A DNA stretch of 64,000 bases from an uncultured Dysgonomonas sp. (GTDB lineage Bacteria; Bacteroidota; Bacteroidia; Bacteroidales; Dysgonomonadaceae), in contig CALKIV010000026.1 in assembly GCA_937995835.1 (NCBI GenBank), positions 116,758 to 180,757 of the forward strand. Direction: 5' to 3'. Below the pieces are notes generated by a model. It did not search any database. It saw nothing but the letters and a program-made list of their open reading frames with translations, and was not told the DNA's origin. Positions 29,198-38,900 of this stretch are shown piece by piece. Position 1 is the first letter of the stretch, and every line of letters starts with the position of its first letter. The translations under genes and the position numbers were made by a program.

Positions 29198-30442
29198 TCA
29201 TTTTCTTTTGGGTAATTCCATATTTAGAGGAATCTCTTTACGAAGCATTTTCCCTGCTTCGCCTACCAACCAAAGATAGTGATCGGACTTTATTCCATCT
29301 TCAAGAGGCACAAACTCACTTTCTCCTACGGGCACTTTTTTTGCAATCTTAAAAATAGCTGTTGCTTCATCTATTTCGTCAAACATAGCCACATAAATCA
29401 TCTCCGAACCTGCATTTATTGCACCTGAAAGCTGTTTCCAGAGGAAGCTCCCTTTGTTTCTATTGATTTCTAATGTATTCCCTCCATACATATTTTTCCA
29501 TGAAAATCCGGGGAATGCCAATGGAACATAATCCACATTATGAAGTTTAGCCCAAGCTATATCTTCTTTTATCGACTCATTATAATGCACATATGAATCT
29601 TCATTATATCGTCCCACAAACCAAGGCATAATAATGTCACACTCTTTGATTATTTTATGAAGCTTAGGATCTGACTCCGTATCCCTATCCAATGTTCTCC
29701 AATGCGTTGGAACACCAAGCATAACACTAAAACCTCTGTTTTTCAATCCTGTAACAATAGTTTCGGCCTCTTTCAATCCATAACGTCTGTTATCATTGAA
29801 ACCAATACCCCAAACACTGACAAGTGGTTTGCCATTATGATAGAGATACGATGGATTTACTTTCCTATTTTTCAAGGCATGCAATTCTGCTATTTCATCT
29901 ATATCTTTTAAGATCACATGTTCATCTCCCGGATGCATTCCACTGAGATCATACATCACACAGATAGCTCGCTCATTTTCACAAGCTGCATGCATAGCTG
30001 AAGCCAAAACTTTGTCAAAGTGTTTTTTGCCACTAGGATTTTTGATTTCTCCGACAAAACGTTGCATAAAAACGCCATCCAAACCATACTCTTTCATCCA
30101 TCTAAAGTGTGTATCAACTGTTGATTGGTCATGAGAACTAAATGTATAAGCATCAGTACCATCGGCATATTTAAACTCGGTTTTATAAAGCTTCTCATAT
30201 TCTGAAACATCTGCCCACATATCAATGGAGCAAGAACCCGGACGGAAACCGTCCTTTCCTCTATAATGATACCAACCACGATCTGCACCATCATCAGGGG
30301 CATTGAACCACCCCTGATAACCTGCCATAACCAGTCCCTTGTAAGAACTATACATTTTCTTTTCATCTTGGGCACAAAAAGTCATTGTGCTCAAGATTAA
30401 TATTGTCAGTAAAAAATATTTCTTCATCCCTTTTAAATTCAT
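29198..30442 (-). CDS. GH71/GH99-like glycoside hydrolase, secreted
   Basis: About 414 residues from the ATG at 30442 (17 bp after the stop of the upstream GH2); ATG at 30427 gives an equally good signal peptide (MKKYFLLTILILSTMTFCAQ). The fold is the TIM barrel annotated as 'GH71/99-like': 'YKGLVMAGYQGWFNAPDDG' near the N-terminus, 'HFRWMKEYGLDGVFMQRFVG', 'AICVMYDLSGM', 'KPLVSVWGIGF', 'DIIMPWFVGRYNED', 'VPLAFPGFSW'. A C-terminal 'AMFDEIDEATAIF' supplies Glu-x-x-Glu (about residues 356 and 359), the same spacing as the catalytic pair of GH99 endo-mannanases, so catalytic capacity appears kept. The substrate is unknown; GH99 and GH71 members cut alpha-mannan and alpha-1,3-glucan respectively. 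Last gene of PUL 2. Confidence 0.8.
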   Translation of the reverse strand: MNLKGMKKYFLLTILILSTMTFCAQDEKKMYSSYKGLVMAGYQGWFNAPDDGADRGWYHYRGKDGFRPGSCSIDMWADVSEYEKLYKTEFKYADGTDAYTFSSHDQSTVDTHFRWMKEYGLDGVFMQRFVGEIKNPSGKKHFDKVLASAMHAACENERAICVMYDLSGMHPGDEHVILKDIDEIAELHALKNRKVNPSYLYHNGKPLVSVWGIGFNDNRRYGLKEAETIVTGLKNRGFSVMLGVPTHWRTLDRDTESDPKLHKIIKECDIIMPWFVGRYNEDSYVHYNESIKEDIAWAKLHNVDYVPLAFPGFSWKNMYGGNTLEINRNKGSFLWKQLSGAINAGSEMIYVAMFDEIDEATAIFKIAKKVPVGESEFVPLEDGIKSDHYLWLVGEAGKMLRKEIPLNMELPKRK

Positions 30443-30458
30443 AATTATCAACTCATCT

Positions 30459-33400
30459 TTATTTATTTTCTTTCTCATCAAAGGTTACCTGAATCTTAGA
30501 CAAAAATTCATTATTATTTTCACACTTGAAAGATGCTGCGAAGCGATTAAAATCATCTTCTGAAACTAGAATTGAAAGTTTGTTCCATCCTTGATGCAAG
30601 AGCAATTCATTGTATATGTTTTTTTGCTTAGTCTCAAAAGCTTTGTCATTGAGCAAGAGTGCACTTTCTTTTACATCCACTGCAAGAGTCAGTTTTGGCA
30701 TATTAGGTTCTATTAGCAAGTCGTCCAGAGGGCGAGGGCTAAACACCCAAACATCCAGCCTCTTGCGATTTCCTTCCTTCACAAAGTGGGCTTTAGAATT
30801 AGTAGGGAACTGCACTTGCCCATCTCTCAGAAAGAATACATCTTTCATATCAGTCTCAACTGCTTTACATGGAATACCTGCATTTTTCAGAATGATAGAC
30901 AAGGTATTATAGCCCTTCTCTGAATTAGCAAATTCAGACAACGTGCTTACATAATAAGTAGAGTTCTCTTGTTGATATTTCACAAATGATGGTGCAGCTC
31001 CTTTTGCTTCTCGTTCACTGCGAACTGTGGCAGCTGCTTTCAGTTCTTCCGGACGTTTATTCCATTTTCGCCAATCCGTGTTACAGGCGTTCAACAACAC
31101 ATCTCCTTCGCGAACGAAAGAGCCTGACAATCCATATTCAGAAGCATTGCTCTTTTGTATTTCACAAAAATAGAAGTCAGAATTTTCTAATCCTGTCATC
31201 CACGATTTTTCCACCGGAATGAAAGAGGATATCGCGCGCTCTGCGAGCTCTATATTCAATGGTAAAAGTTCATTATAAACGCTTACTGTTTGTGGCGTTG
31301 GATTCCAGATCCACACATCTGCTCCTCGTTGTATGTTTTTCTCTATTTCTTTTTTCACAGATGCAACCAATACTTCTGTTCCATCAATGATATAAATCGC
31401 TTGATGAGGCGCCGTTATTTTAGAAGATAATACAACTCGCTGAGCCTCCAATATTTGTTTCAATTTCGATTCCTCTTTTCCAATGAAAAGAACATCTTTA
31501 TACTGCTTTAAAGGAGTATATGCTGACTTTATTCTTGTCATTTTCACATCTTTGTAAGGAGACCACTCTACGCCACTTGGAGCATTAGCAGCACGCATGG
31601 CTTCATACATAGGCCATGGCGAGAAGAGCGGCAACGATGGATCATAACCCGGATTGAATGTAGAAGAGTACGGACCTACTCTTTCGGGTTGAATGCCCGG
31701 CACTCCCTCTTGATACGGCATGAAGAAAATGCCATCTGCTGTCAATGAAGGTTTTGTTGTTTGATCTTTCTTGCCTAAAGGAAGCGGCTGCAAACCATAC
31801 CATGCCATATTGAAAACAGAAACATACGAAGCTCCATTGTTTCGTTGGTCTGCTATCAGGTGATACACCTCATTGGCTATTCCTTTCATCCTTCCATATT
31901 GCGACTCATAGGCTTCTTCTCCATTGTATTTTGAGACTTGCTCCGGTGTGCCATAGTAAGCCATGCTATGCTCTCCGATACCCCATGGTTTGCCAATAGC
32001 TACCCAACGCTTCATCGAGTTGATGTCGCCATAGTGCCCCACAGTGGTAGGAAGAATGCCATCGCCATCGTCTTCTCCATCGGCAGATATCCAAGGTCTG
32101 GTAGGGTCATTTTCCATCACAATATCTCTCCAATCGATCCATGCTTGCTTTTGACCAGCCATCAAATCGGGACGATTATATACATGCAGTATAACGGGTT
32201 TATTTTCATTACTGATACTCCATCCAAAAACAGAAGTATGATTGCGATCACGAAGCACAAAACGTTTTAAGTGATCTTTAGAAGTTTCCCAAAATTTATC
32301 AGAGTCTAATTTTGGCCCTCCATCACTCGCCCAATTGGCAGTTTCATTTAGCACACAAATTCCCATTTCATCAGCCAAATCGAGATAGAATCGAGGATAT
32401 ACCTGTGCATGAGGTCTCACTGCATTACCATTCATCCCTTTAATAGCTGTAAACCATGCCCATGCATATCTTCTGGTCAACTGTGGCACTCCCATAAAAT
32501 GCCAAGAGTCTCCTTTAAGCTCTATGGGTTTTCCATTCAGGCAATGTTTTGTTCCTTCTATTGTCCACTGACGCCAACCAAAGCGTTCATATTTTTTGTC
32601 TGCGATTTGTTTCTTTTTATTTAAATTTAAAGTCAAACCATATAAATTAGGATGATCTGGCGACCAAAACTCCAACTGTCCTGCTTCAACAGGTATATTT
32701 AGTGTTGTTGTAACAACTGAATTGGGCTCCACTACAACTTTAGAAGCCGAGATATCAAGGGTTTTTTGTCCTAATGTCCAATTGGGCACTGGTGCTGAAT
32801 TGATGTCAGTACCAGCTTTGTTGATCCATTCGTTTATCAGACCCGAAAGTTGGACTTCTTCTTTCTGATTTGTGCTATTTTTGATTGTAACATCTAACTC
32901 CAATGTATTTTTGGATACAAGAGGTTTTACAAAAACGTCTTCTATATTAACCGTAGGTATAGCATAAAGGAATACATCTTGCCAGATTCCTCTAATGTGA
33001 TAACCCCACATGGAGCCTGCAGGAACTACTCGTCGCCCAATGGTCGATTTATCTTCAAACAAAGCCTGATCGCGTACACCAACCAATATTTCGATCGTTG
33101 TACCAGCTTTTGCAAATTTTGTAATATCGGCATCGAAAGGTAAAAACAGATCGAAATTTTCTGCCACTTTTTGTTTGTTCACATATACCTCTGTGTAGCC
33201 TGCCACAGCTTCGAAGTGTAGTTTGATTTGTTGCCCATTCCAGTCGCTAGGTATCTGAACCGTTTTTCGCATCCATGCCATTCTTGCTTCTTCCCATGCT
33301 TGGGGATATGATGGATAGTTGCGATGATCTGGTCCTTCCAGTCCTCTATTGGCAAACGAATTGATATTCCAAGGAGATGGTATTTTTATCTTTGTCTTGT

Positions 33401-33662
33401 CCCAATTCCCATCTGTGGGCATAGACATTTCAGGGGCAATGCCTTTGCCCATCACATAACCTGAAGGCAAAGCTTGGGTCTGAATATCCCAATAGCCATT
33501 CAGGCATATTTCTTTTCTAAACTCTTTTTCTATTTTATTTACAAACCCTTCGCTAGGGGCAAAAGGGAAATTATAATAAAGTTTTTCGTTATTCTGTGAC
33601 ATCGCTGCTGAAGAAGACAGCAAGCCAAGCAACACAGATAACAATAATGTAATATTTTTCAT
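30459..33662 (-). CDS. GH2-family glycoside hydrolase with C-terminal accessory domains
   Basis: 1067 residues with a signal peptide (LSSSAAMSQ). Sugar-binding jellyroll (~50-210, 'WMRKTVQIPSDWNGQQIKLHFEAVAGYTEVYVN'), Ig-like domain (~225-355, 'VNIEDVFVKPLVSKNTLELDVTI'), TIM barrel (~360-700: 'FGWRQWTIEGTKHCLNGKPIELKGDSWH', 'NGNAVRPHAQVYP', 'CVLNETANW', proton donor Glu486 in 'GWSISNENK', nucleophile candidate Glu564 in 'GIGEHSMAYYG'), then ~350 residues of alpha/beta and beta domains resembling the accessory regions of large GH2 enzymes. The family includes beta-galactosidases, beta-mannosidases, beta-glucuronidases and others; I cannot pick one. It lies between another GH2 gene and the GH71/99-like gene, with a hairpin before it at 33691-33724. 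Confidence 0.88.
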   Translation of the reverse strand: MKNITLLLSVLLGLLSSSAAMSQNNEKLYYNFPFAPSEGFVNKIEKEFRKEICLNGYWDIQTQALPSGYVMGKGIAPEMSMPTDGNWDKTKIKIPSPWNINSFANRGLEGPDHRNYPSYPQAWEEARMAWMRKTVQIPSDWNGQQIKLHFEAVAGYTEVYVNKQKVAENFDLFLPFDADITKFAKAGTTIEILVGVRDQALFEDKSTIGRRVVPAGSMWGYHIRGIWQDVFLYAIPTVNIEDVFVKPLVSKNTLELDVTIKNSTNQKEEVQLSGLINEWINKAGTDINSAPVPNWTLGQKTLDISASKVVVEPNSVVTTTLNIPVEAGQLEFWSPDHPNLYGLTLNLNKKKQIADKKYERFGWRQWTIEGTKHCLNGKPIELKGDSWHFMGVPQLTRRYAWAWFTAIKGMNGNAVRPHAQVYPRFYLDLADEMGICVLNETANWASDGGPKLDSDKFWETSKDHLKRFVLRDRNHTSVFGWSISNENKPVILHVYNRPDLMAGQKQAWIDWRDIVMENDPTRPWISADGEDDGDGILPTTVGHYGDINSMKRWVAIGKPWGIGEHSMAYYGTPEQVSKYNGEEAYESQYGRMKGIANEVYHLIADQRNNGASYVSVFNMAWYGLQPLPLGKKDQTTKPSLTADGIFFMPYQEGVPGIQPERVGPYSSTFNPGYDPSLPLFSPWPMYEAMRAANAPSGVEWSPYKDVKMTRIKSAYTPLKQYKDVLFIGKEESKLKQILEAQRVVLSSKITAPHQAIYIIDGTEVLVASVKKEIEKNIQRGADVWIWNPTPQTVSVYNELLPLNIELAERAISSFIPVEKSWMTGLENSDFYFCEIQKSNASEYGLSGSFVREGDVLLNACNTDWRKWNKRPEELKAAATVRSEREAKGAAPSFVKYQQENSTYYVSTLSEFANSEKGYNTLSIILKNAGIPCKAVETDMKDVFFLRDGQVQFPTNSKAHFVKEGNRKRLDVWVFSPRPLDDLLIEPNMPKLTLAVDVKESALLLNDKAFETKQKNIYNELLLHQGWNKLSILVSEDDFNRFAASFKCENNNEFLSKIQVTFDEKENK

Positions 33663-33690
33663 GATATATTTTTTAGTAAAAAAATGAAGA

Positions 33691-33724
33691 AGCAGGAGAC
33701 TTCTATTGTTAAAAGCCTCCTGCT
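33691..33724 (-). terminator. Hairpin between the two GH2 genes of PUL 2
   Basis: Stem AGCAGGAG / CTCCTGCT (33691-33698 with 33717-33724), followed on the minus strand after 7 nt by a T7 run. It sits 9 bp after the stop of the upstream GH2 gene and 28 bp before the next start, so it may partly terminate transcription or stabilise the upstream message. Confidence 0.55.
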
Positions 33725-33732
33725 ATCTTTTC

Positions 33733-36700
33733 TTATTTTAGCATTGTGTTGATCATATTAACTAAGATTTTTCCTGCAACAGGGTCTGTTACAGCTTTTT
33801 TTGTAGATATAGTAGATATCATCGCTTGTCCTTTTCCTTCATTGATTTCCAACAAGGTAAAGCCCCTCATGGAGTTGATCTTTTTCAAGCGATCTTCAGG
33901 TGTTCCTTCGTCTATGTATGCATGAATTTTCATCTGTCCTGCAAGCTCCACTAACTTGTCATTTCGGTTGATCATTAGTGTGGCATTGCAAGCCGTAGGA
34001 ATCTCTCTCTTATTATTATTAAAATATCTAAGTCCTAAAATATCTATATCATTAAATACAGAAGCATCGTTACGTTCCATATTCATGATGTCGCCCTCTG
34101 TAGGAATAATCCATCCTGAAATGTGTTCCGGGTAAACTTTCTTCGCCAATTCCTTGCTATTCAGGATTAGAAGTTTGCCTCCTTTTTCTTGATAAGCACG
34201 AAGCATGGCAACTTCCTTTTCTGTACAATCAGTAAGTCCTGAGATAATACACAAATCGGATTTCAGTTTAGTATCGAGTAAGGCTTCCACAGAATTTACG
34301 GCAGTGTAATTCACTTTCAAAAAGTCTAAAGCCTCTTTGTTGCCATCTTTTGCTAATACAGCAATTTTCTTATTGCCCACAACCTGGTCTACACTCCATG
34401 ACTTTTTAGCAAAAAGCAAACTATATTCGTTCTCTGAAACAGGCAAGCCATTGTCTGTCAGCCTCAATACGAGTTTTCCTTTCACCTGATCAGCCGGAAG
34501 ATTTGTAGGAATAGTGATATTTGGCTCCACGTATAGTCTTTCATAGTGTTTTACCGCCGGCACATCCTGTTTTCCTTGTGCCAAGATATTCCCTGATTCA
34601 TCTTGAAGTTCCCAACGCAATAGCGTAGCCTTCAGATCGGTTCCATCTTCTTTGTCATTGACTACATAAACTCGTGTCGTTAGGTTTTCGCCTGCATATA
34701 AGTTTCGTCCCCACAATTCGGCACTCACCAGCACAGGTTGCAAAGCTCTCTTCAAAGCATAATAAGTGGGATAAGGTTCTATGTTTTTGTAGTCATACGA
34801 CTGACGAAACCATGTGAGCAAAGCAAAATGTAAAGTTCCCGAACCTTGATCGTTAGAGCGACGGAAAGCTTCTGCCAACTCACCTGTAATAAAAGATTGT
34901 ACATTGAGGAACGATTTGGGATCAGCAAAATCGTAAGATTCATTCCCGATCAAGGATTGAGGATTTTGATGAATCAACTGATATGAACGTGTTGGATGTC
35001 CTGTTTCATTGTTAGGATAACCTGTCGACATTTCTTGACTGATAAGCGGACGGTTCGGCAACTTAAACCTCTCCTGAAATTCTCCATTGAAAAAACGGAA
35101 AAGAGAATAGTCGTACCAATTGTAATAACCATGTACATCGTCAATGTCTCCATCGTCAATATTGCTCATAAAATCTGCTCCAAATTTTTCATTTTTTCCT
35201 TTTGCTTGATAGTTGGAGTCGAAACAAATTGGACGAGTGGGGTCAATCTTGCGCATCTCTTTCACCACATCAGAGATGATCGTATATTTCACCTTTGCAC
35301 GTTCGATATCGCTATCGTTGTCGTAAAATTTCATTTCATTATTAACCGTCCAGAAAAGCAATGATGGGTGGTTTCTATATTTTTTCAACAATCCCAGAAA
35401 CTCTTTTGCCCACATATCAATCACTTCTCTGTCCGGCATTGTATCATGGATCATCAACCACGACCATGTGCCCTCAAAACTAATCCCTACTCCATTTTTG
35501 TCAGCAGCAGTCATCCACAATTTGTTATACGGTGTGGTGTGTGTGCGTGTGACATCTATGTGACCGGCTTTCATCAATTGATAGAATGTATTCGCCAAAT
35601 TCAAATCGTTAGGAGCTAAAGCAAAAGGAGTATGATTTCCTCCTCGCAGAGAATACTTTTTGCCGTTTAACCAAAACAGACCATCCTTTACTTCAAAAGT
35701 ACGGAAACCTGAAGTTTCTATTTTTTGATCTAATTTTTCGCCCTTTTCTGTTTCTACTCTAAATTTGAAATCATACAAATTAGGATGTTGAGGTGTCCAC
35801 AATCGTGGTTTCAATCCTTTAATGTTATAGCTTAGAAGTTTTTCTTCACCTGCTGCTAACTCTATTTTTTTCAGTGATAAGCCACTATAAAGCATTGCAC
35901 CGGTTTCGCTATCTTCTATATCCGTATAGAGATTAAATATTTTCTTTTTGCTATCCTTATTTTTTAACGTAACATCAAACGTAGCACCATCTAAGGCTGG
36001 CTTGATGAATACATCTTCCACCTTCACAGGGTCGGTGATGGTTAGCTTCACAGGTTGCCAGATTCCAGCAGGATTGTCTCCATAGAATCCATGAGCAATT
36101 TCTTTCAAGATATTTTTAATCAATGGTGACTCTGTCTTATACGATTTATCTTCCTCTCTGACAGACGAATAATAAAAATCGATTGCAGTATTGAGATCAT
36201 CAGCAGAAGATTGTGAACCGTCTAAATTTCTTGACACTTTCACTACCACTAAGTTTTTCCCTGGTTTGAACAGCTTACTCCCATCTACTTGTATTTCTCC
36301 AAACATACCAATGTTGGAACCTGCCAATGTGCCATTGATGTAGATCTCAGCCATTTTAGAAACAGCATCGAAAGTCAATGTCATATTTTTGCCCTCTATA
36401 TTGTTTGGCAACTCAATCCATTGACGATACCAAGCTGCTTCTGTTTTCTTATAATCGAAAGTATAATTTGCACAACGATCGGTTTCTTGTTGATAATACG
36501 TATCCGAAACACCTTTAGGTTGAGGACCTGTAGGAGATGGCATGGTTTCGCCATGCAGCCAAATACGAATTGGATTCCAAAAGTTAGGCACACTCATCAC
36601 ATGCCAATCTTTGTCATCTGTTGCTGCTGATATTGCTTTGCTTTTATCATCTAACTGATAGCTAGGCATAAACAGCCACTCTCCGTCCAATGTGATATCA

Positions 36701-37440
36701 GTACGAGTTGCTGATAACGGGTCTGCTTTTATTGATTTATATTTTGCTCGTTCTTCTTTTCTTTTTGTTTCTTTTTCTGCAACAGTCAGCACCTTTACAT
36801 ACTCTTCTCTAGCCACTCCGTCTAAGGCATTAGCGCTAATCTGAGTGACTTCCAGATCGTCAAATTCGGTTTCTATCCAGCCACCTCCTAAAGTCACTGG
36901 TCCTGCAGGTGCTAGTGCACTATTTTTGTCTACGAGGTCTATTCGTGGTAGTTTTTCATCGTTCAGGAAAACTCTAATACGACTTCCACAAACTTCTACT
37001 TTAATTTTGTACCACTCTCCCGGAACCGGATGAAAGCCTAAAGGACGTACCCCCATAAACTCATCATTGCCCATATATCCCATTCTCATCAGATAGAGGT
37101 CGTCTTGCAAACCTCCCTTGATGCCCACAACGTAACGATCGAAACGATTATGAGCTCTGAATCCTGCCCAAATTTGTACTTGCTCTGCATTTTTTGGTGT
37201 ACGAGCCTTGAATGACACTGAATAATTTTCCCATTGCGATTCTCCAAAAGTAGCATAAGCTGATTTTGAATAAAGCACTCCATCTTGGATGTGACAATCA
37301 CCTCTGCCCACAATAGTCAAAGGCTGATCGGTCTTAGAAAAATCATTGGTCAACATTACTTGTGCATGCCCCGAAAGAGGGATTAACACAGCTATGCAAA
37401 AGAGCATCTGAACGCACCACATTCTTCTCTTTAAATTCAT
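33733..37440 (-). CDS. GH2-family glycoside hydrolase with N-terminal concanavalin-like domain
   Basis: 1235 residues with a signal peptide (ending SGHAQ). Domains: a DUF1080/concanavalin-like jellyroll (~27-205, 'ILTNDF'-like start, 'YVVGIKGGLQDDLYLMRMG', 'WIETEFDDLEVTQI'), GH2 sugar-binding domain (~245-480, 'AAWYRQWIELPNNIEGKNM'), Ig-like domain (~480-595), TIM barrel (~600-900, 'GFRTFEVKDGLFWLNGKKYSLRGGNHTPFAL', proton donor Glu702 in 'FWTVNNEMKFY', nucleophile candidate Glu803 in 'LISQEMSTGYPN'), and a C-terminal part with a glutamine-amidotransferase-like alpha/beta fold ('KSDLCIISGLTDCTEKEVAMLRAYQEKGGKLLILN') as in some large beta-galactosidases. First enzyme gene after the capture genes of PUL 2; preceded by a hairpin at 37500-37531. 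Substrate not predictable. Confidence 0.88.
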   Translation of the reverse strand: MNLKRRMWCVQMLFCIAVLIPLSGHAQVMLTNDFSKTDQPLTIVGRGDCHIQDGVLYSKSAYATFGESQWENYSVSFKARTPKNAEQVQIWAGFRAHNRFDRYVVGIKGGLQDDLYLMRMGYMGNDEFMGVRPLGFHPVPGEWYKIKVEVCGSRIRVFLNDEKLPRIDLVDKNSALAPAGPVTLGGGWIETEFDDLEVTQISANALDGVAREEYVKVLTVAEKETKRKEERAKYKSIKADPLSATRTDITLDGEWLFMPSYQLDDKSKAISAATDDKDWHVMSVPNFWNPIRIWLHGETMPSPTGPQPKGVSDTYYQQETDRCANYTFDYKKTEAAWYRQWIELPNNIEGKNMTLTFDAVSKMAEIYINGTLAGSNIGMFGEIQVDGSKLFKPGKNLVVVKVSRNLDGSQSSADDLNTAIDFYYSSVREEDKSYKTESPLIKNILKEIAHGFYGDNPAGIWQPVKLTITDPVKVEDVFIKPALDGATFDVTLKNKDSKKKIFNLYTDIEDSETGAMLYSGLSLKKIELAAGEEKLLSYNIKGLKPRLWTPQHPNLYDFKFRVETEKGEKLDQKIETSGFRTFEVKDGLFWLNGKKYSLRGGNHTPFALAPNDLNLANTFYQLMKAGHIDVTRTHTTPYNKLWMTAADKNGVGISFEGTWSWLMIHDTMPDREVIDMWAKEFLGLLKKYRNHPSLLFWTVNNEMKFYDNDSDIERAKVKYTIISDVVKEMRKIDPTRPICFDSNYQAKGKNEKFGADFMSNIDDGDIDDVHGYYNWYDYSLFRFFNGEFQERFKLPNRPLISQEMSTGYPNNETGHPTRSYQLIHQNPQSLIGNESYDFADPKSFLNVQSFITGELAEAFRRSNDQGSGTLHFALLTWFRQSYDYKNIEPYPTYYALKRALQPVLVSAELWGRNLYAGENLTTRVYVVNDKEDGTDLKATLLRWELQDESGNILAQGKQDVPAVKHYERLYVEPNITIPTNLPADQVKGKLVLRLTDNGLPVSENEYSLLFAKKSWSVDQVVGNKKIAVLAKDGNKEALDFLKVNYTAVNSVEALLDTKLKSDLCIISGLTDCTEKEVAMLRAYQEKGGKLLILNSKELAKKVYPEHISGWIIPTEGDIMNMERNDASVFNDIDILGLRYFNNNKREIPTACNATLMINRNDKLVELAGQMKIHAYIDEGTPEDRLKKINSMRGFTLLEINEGKGQAMISTISTKKAVTDPVAGKILVNMINTMLK

Positions 37441-37499
37441 CTTAAAATCCTTTTTCTTAATTTATATTACAACTACAAAATCTTTTCACTTCCTTGGAA

Positions 37500-37531
37500 A
37501 TGGGAAACTTACTTAATGGCAAGTTTCCCAT
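37500..37531 (-). terminator. Hairpin after the capture genes of PUL 2
   Basis: A perfect 11-bp stem (37500-37510 with 37521-37531, ATGGGAAACTT) with a 10-nt loop lies 25 bp past the stop of the GH99-like lipoprotein. Only a weak T-stretch follows on the minus strand, so partial termination or 3'-end protection is more likely than a full stop. Confidence 0.55.
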
Positions 37532-37556
37532 CTGTCAACAGTTTGATTGTATATCA

Positions 37557-38876
37557 CTATTTCTTAAACTGTTCTTTTACAATATCTAAAAACTCTGTTC
37601 CAAATCCATTTCCATAATCCTTTTTGGTAGGTTCAAGGAATGATGAATATTGTATCTGGTTGAATGAGTCTATAAACACAATGCGATGGTTGCCTGCTTG
37701 GCTCTTCATCACGTTGCACATCGTACGGAAGGTGTCATCCTTAAAGTTTACGATTGGCTTGTCATAGTTGCCATTATCAACATAACCGCTAAATGCCACA
37801 GCACCAGTAGGAATATAATCTGTACCTCCCCAGTTTTCTTTTAGATATTTTCTGGTATACTCCCAATTCAAATAAATGGTTTGAGGATAGAACAATGAGC
37901 GATCCCACGTTCCTTGATTATACATATTCTTATGAGTGACAGCATCTACCGCATTTTTATAAAAATGTTCGTAACGAGCAGGTGGTGTCCAAGAATCTTG
38001 CTGAGCAACAATATACATGTCAACTCCTGTATACTCTTTAACGACTTGACGCAGTTCGTCATAGAAAGCCTTACTGTTCTTCACATACAGTTTATGTGGA
38101 CTTTGCAACACCACTAAAGGTTTACCATCTACACGGAAATAACGTTCATCTTCGAAATAAGTAGACAATGACTTGAAGAACTCTTTGAACATATCTGTAC
38201 GGCTATAGGTTTTTCCGTCTACAAATGCTACCAATTCATCGTGATCGTCTAAAATCATTGTATTGCTCAAAGTAGTCGCTTTCTTATTGGTCAATGTGCC
38301 ATCTTCATTATATGTTTCCCAATTACTTTTACAGATAGGATCTTCAATATTGATGGTTATAGCATACTTTAAAGATTTCATATCTACTCTCTTTCCACTT
38401 CCTGCTACTGTGCTGGCGGTTTTACCTCTGACCAAATCGTAGAAGCGATAATCGCCACTAAGGCAGTTGGGCGCTAACTTATTTTTCTCAGCTCGTAGTG
38501 CCGGCATGATTAGGAAATCAACTCCCCCATCAATACACCAATCGACATGCTGTTGAATAATATCAACCATTTCATCAGTCAATCTATTTTCATCATAATT
38601 GATCTTATAATTACCAAAATGTAAGTCAACATAGGGTCCCACCTTCTCATTGCCCAGTTCATAAGGATCAGACAAGCGCTTGTATCTAGCTCCATCTTGC
38701 CCCCCACTTCCGGGATTGAAGTAATAAACACCCACCGGAAAGTCTTCCGTCACCTTTACATTTGGTATTTCGAAGTTCAAGAAACTATCATCCGGACTAG
38801 GTCCTTCATCTTTTTCACATGAACTAAAAAAAGCCAACGCCAATGCAAGTAATACTATTTTATTATATAGTTTCAT
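37557..38876 (-). CDS. GH99/WbsX-like lipoprotein with degenerate catalytic motif; probable surface glycan-binding protein
   Basis: 439 residues with a lipobox (ALAFFSSCEKDEG, Cys20) and acidic residues after it, pointing to surface display. The barrel resembles the GH99/WbsX group: 'FPVGVYYFNPGSGG' at the N-terminus, 'VDWCIDGGVDFLIMPALR', 'RVDGKPLVVLQSPHKLYV', 'VDMYIVAQQDSW', 'IPTGAVAFSGYVD', 'NHRIVFIDSFNQIQYSSFLEPTK'. The last segment corresponds to the family's 'FNEWHEGTQIEP', where the two catalytic Glu sit three apart; here they read Gln407 and Tyr410. Loss of both acids, together with its place straight after SusC/SusD where SusE/F-type binders are coded, suggests binding rather than catalysis. 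The GH71/99-like gene at the far end of the same operon keeps the pair. Confidence 0.75.
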   Translation of the reverse strand: MKLYNKIVLLALALAFFSSCEKDEGPSPDDSFLNFEIPNVKVTEDFPVGVYYFNPGSGGQDGARYKRLSDPYELGNEKVGPYVDLHFGNYKINYDENRLTDEMVDIIQQHVDWCIDGGVDFLIMPALRAEKNKLAPNCLSGDYRFYDLVRGKTASTVAGSGKRVDMKSLKYAITINIEDPICKSNWETYNEDGTLTNKKATTLSNTMILDDHDELVAFVDGKTYSRTDMFKEFFKSLSTYFEDERYFRVDGKPLVVLQSPHKLYVKNSKAFYDELRQVVKEYTGVDMYIVAQQDSWTPPARYEHFYKNAVDAVTHKNMYNQGTWDRSLFYPQTIYLNWEYTRKYLKENWGGTDYIPTGAVAFSGYVDNGNYDKPIVNFKDDTFRTMCNVMKSQAGNHRIVFIDSFNQIQYSSFLEPTKKDYGNGFGTEFLDIVKEQFKK

Positions 38877-38900
38877 ACCAATTAAATTATTATTCGTTTC

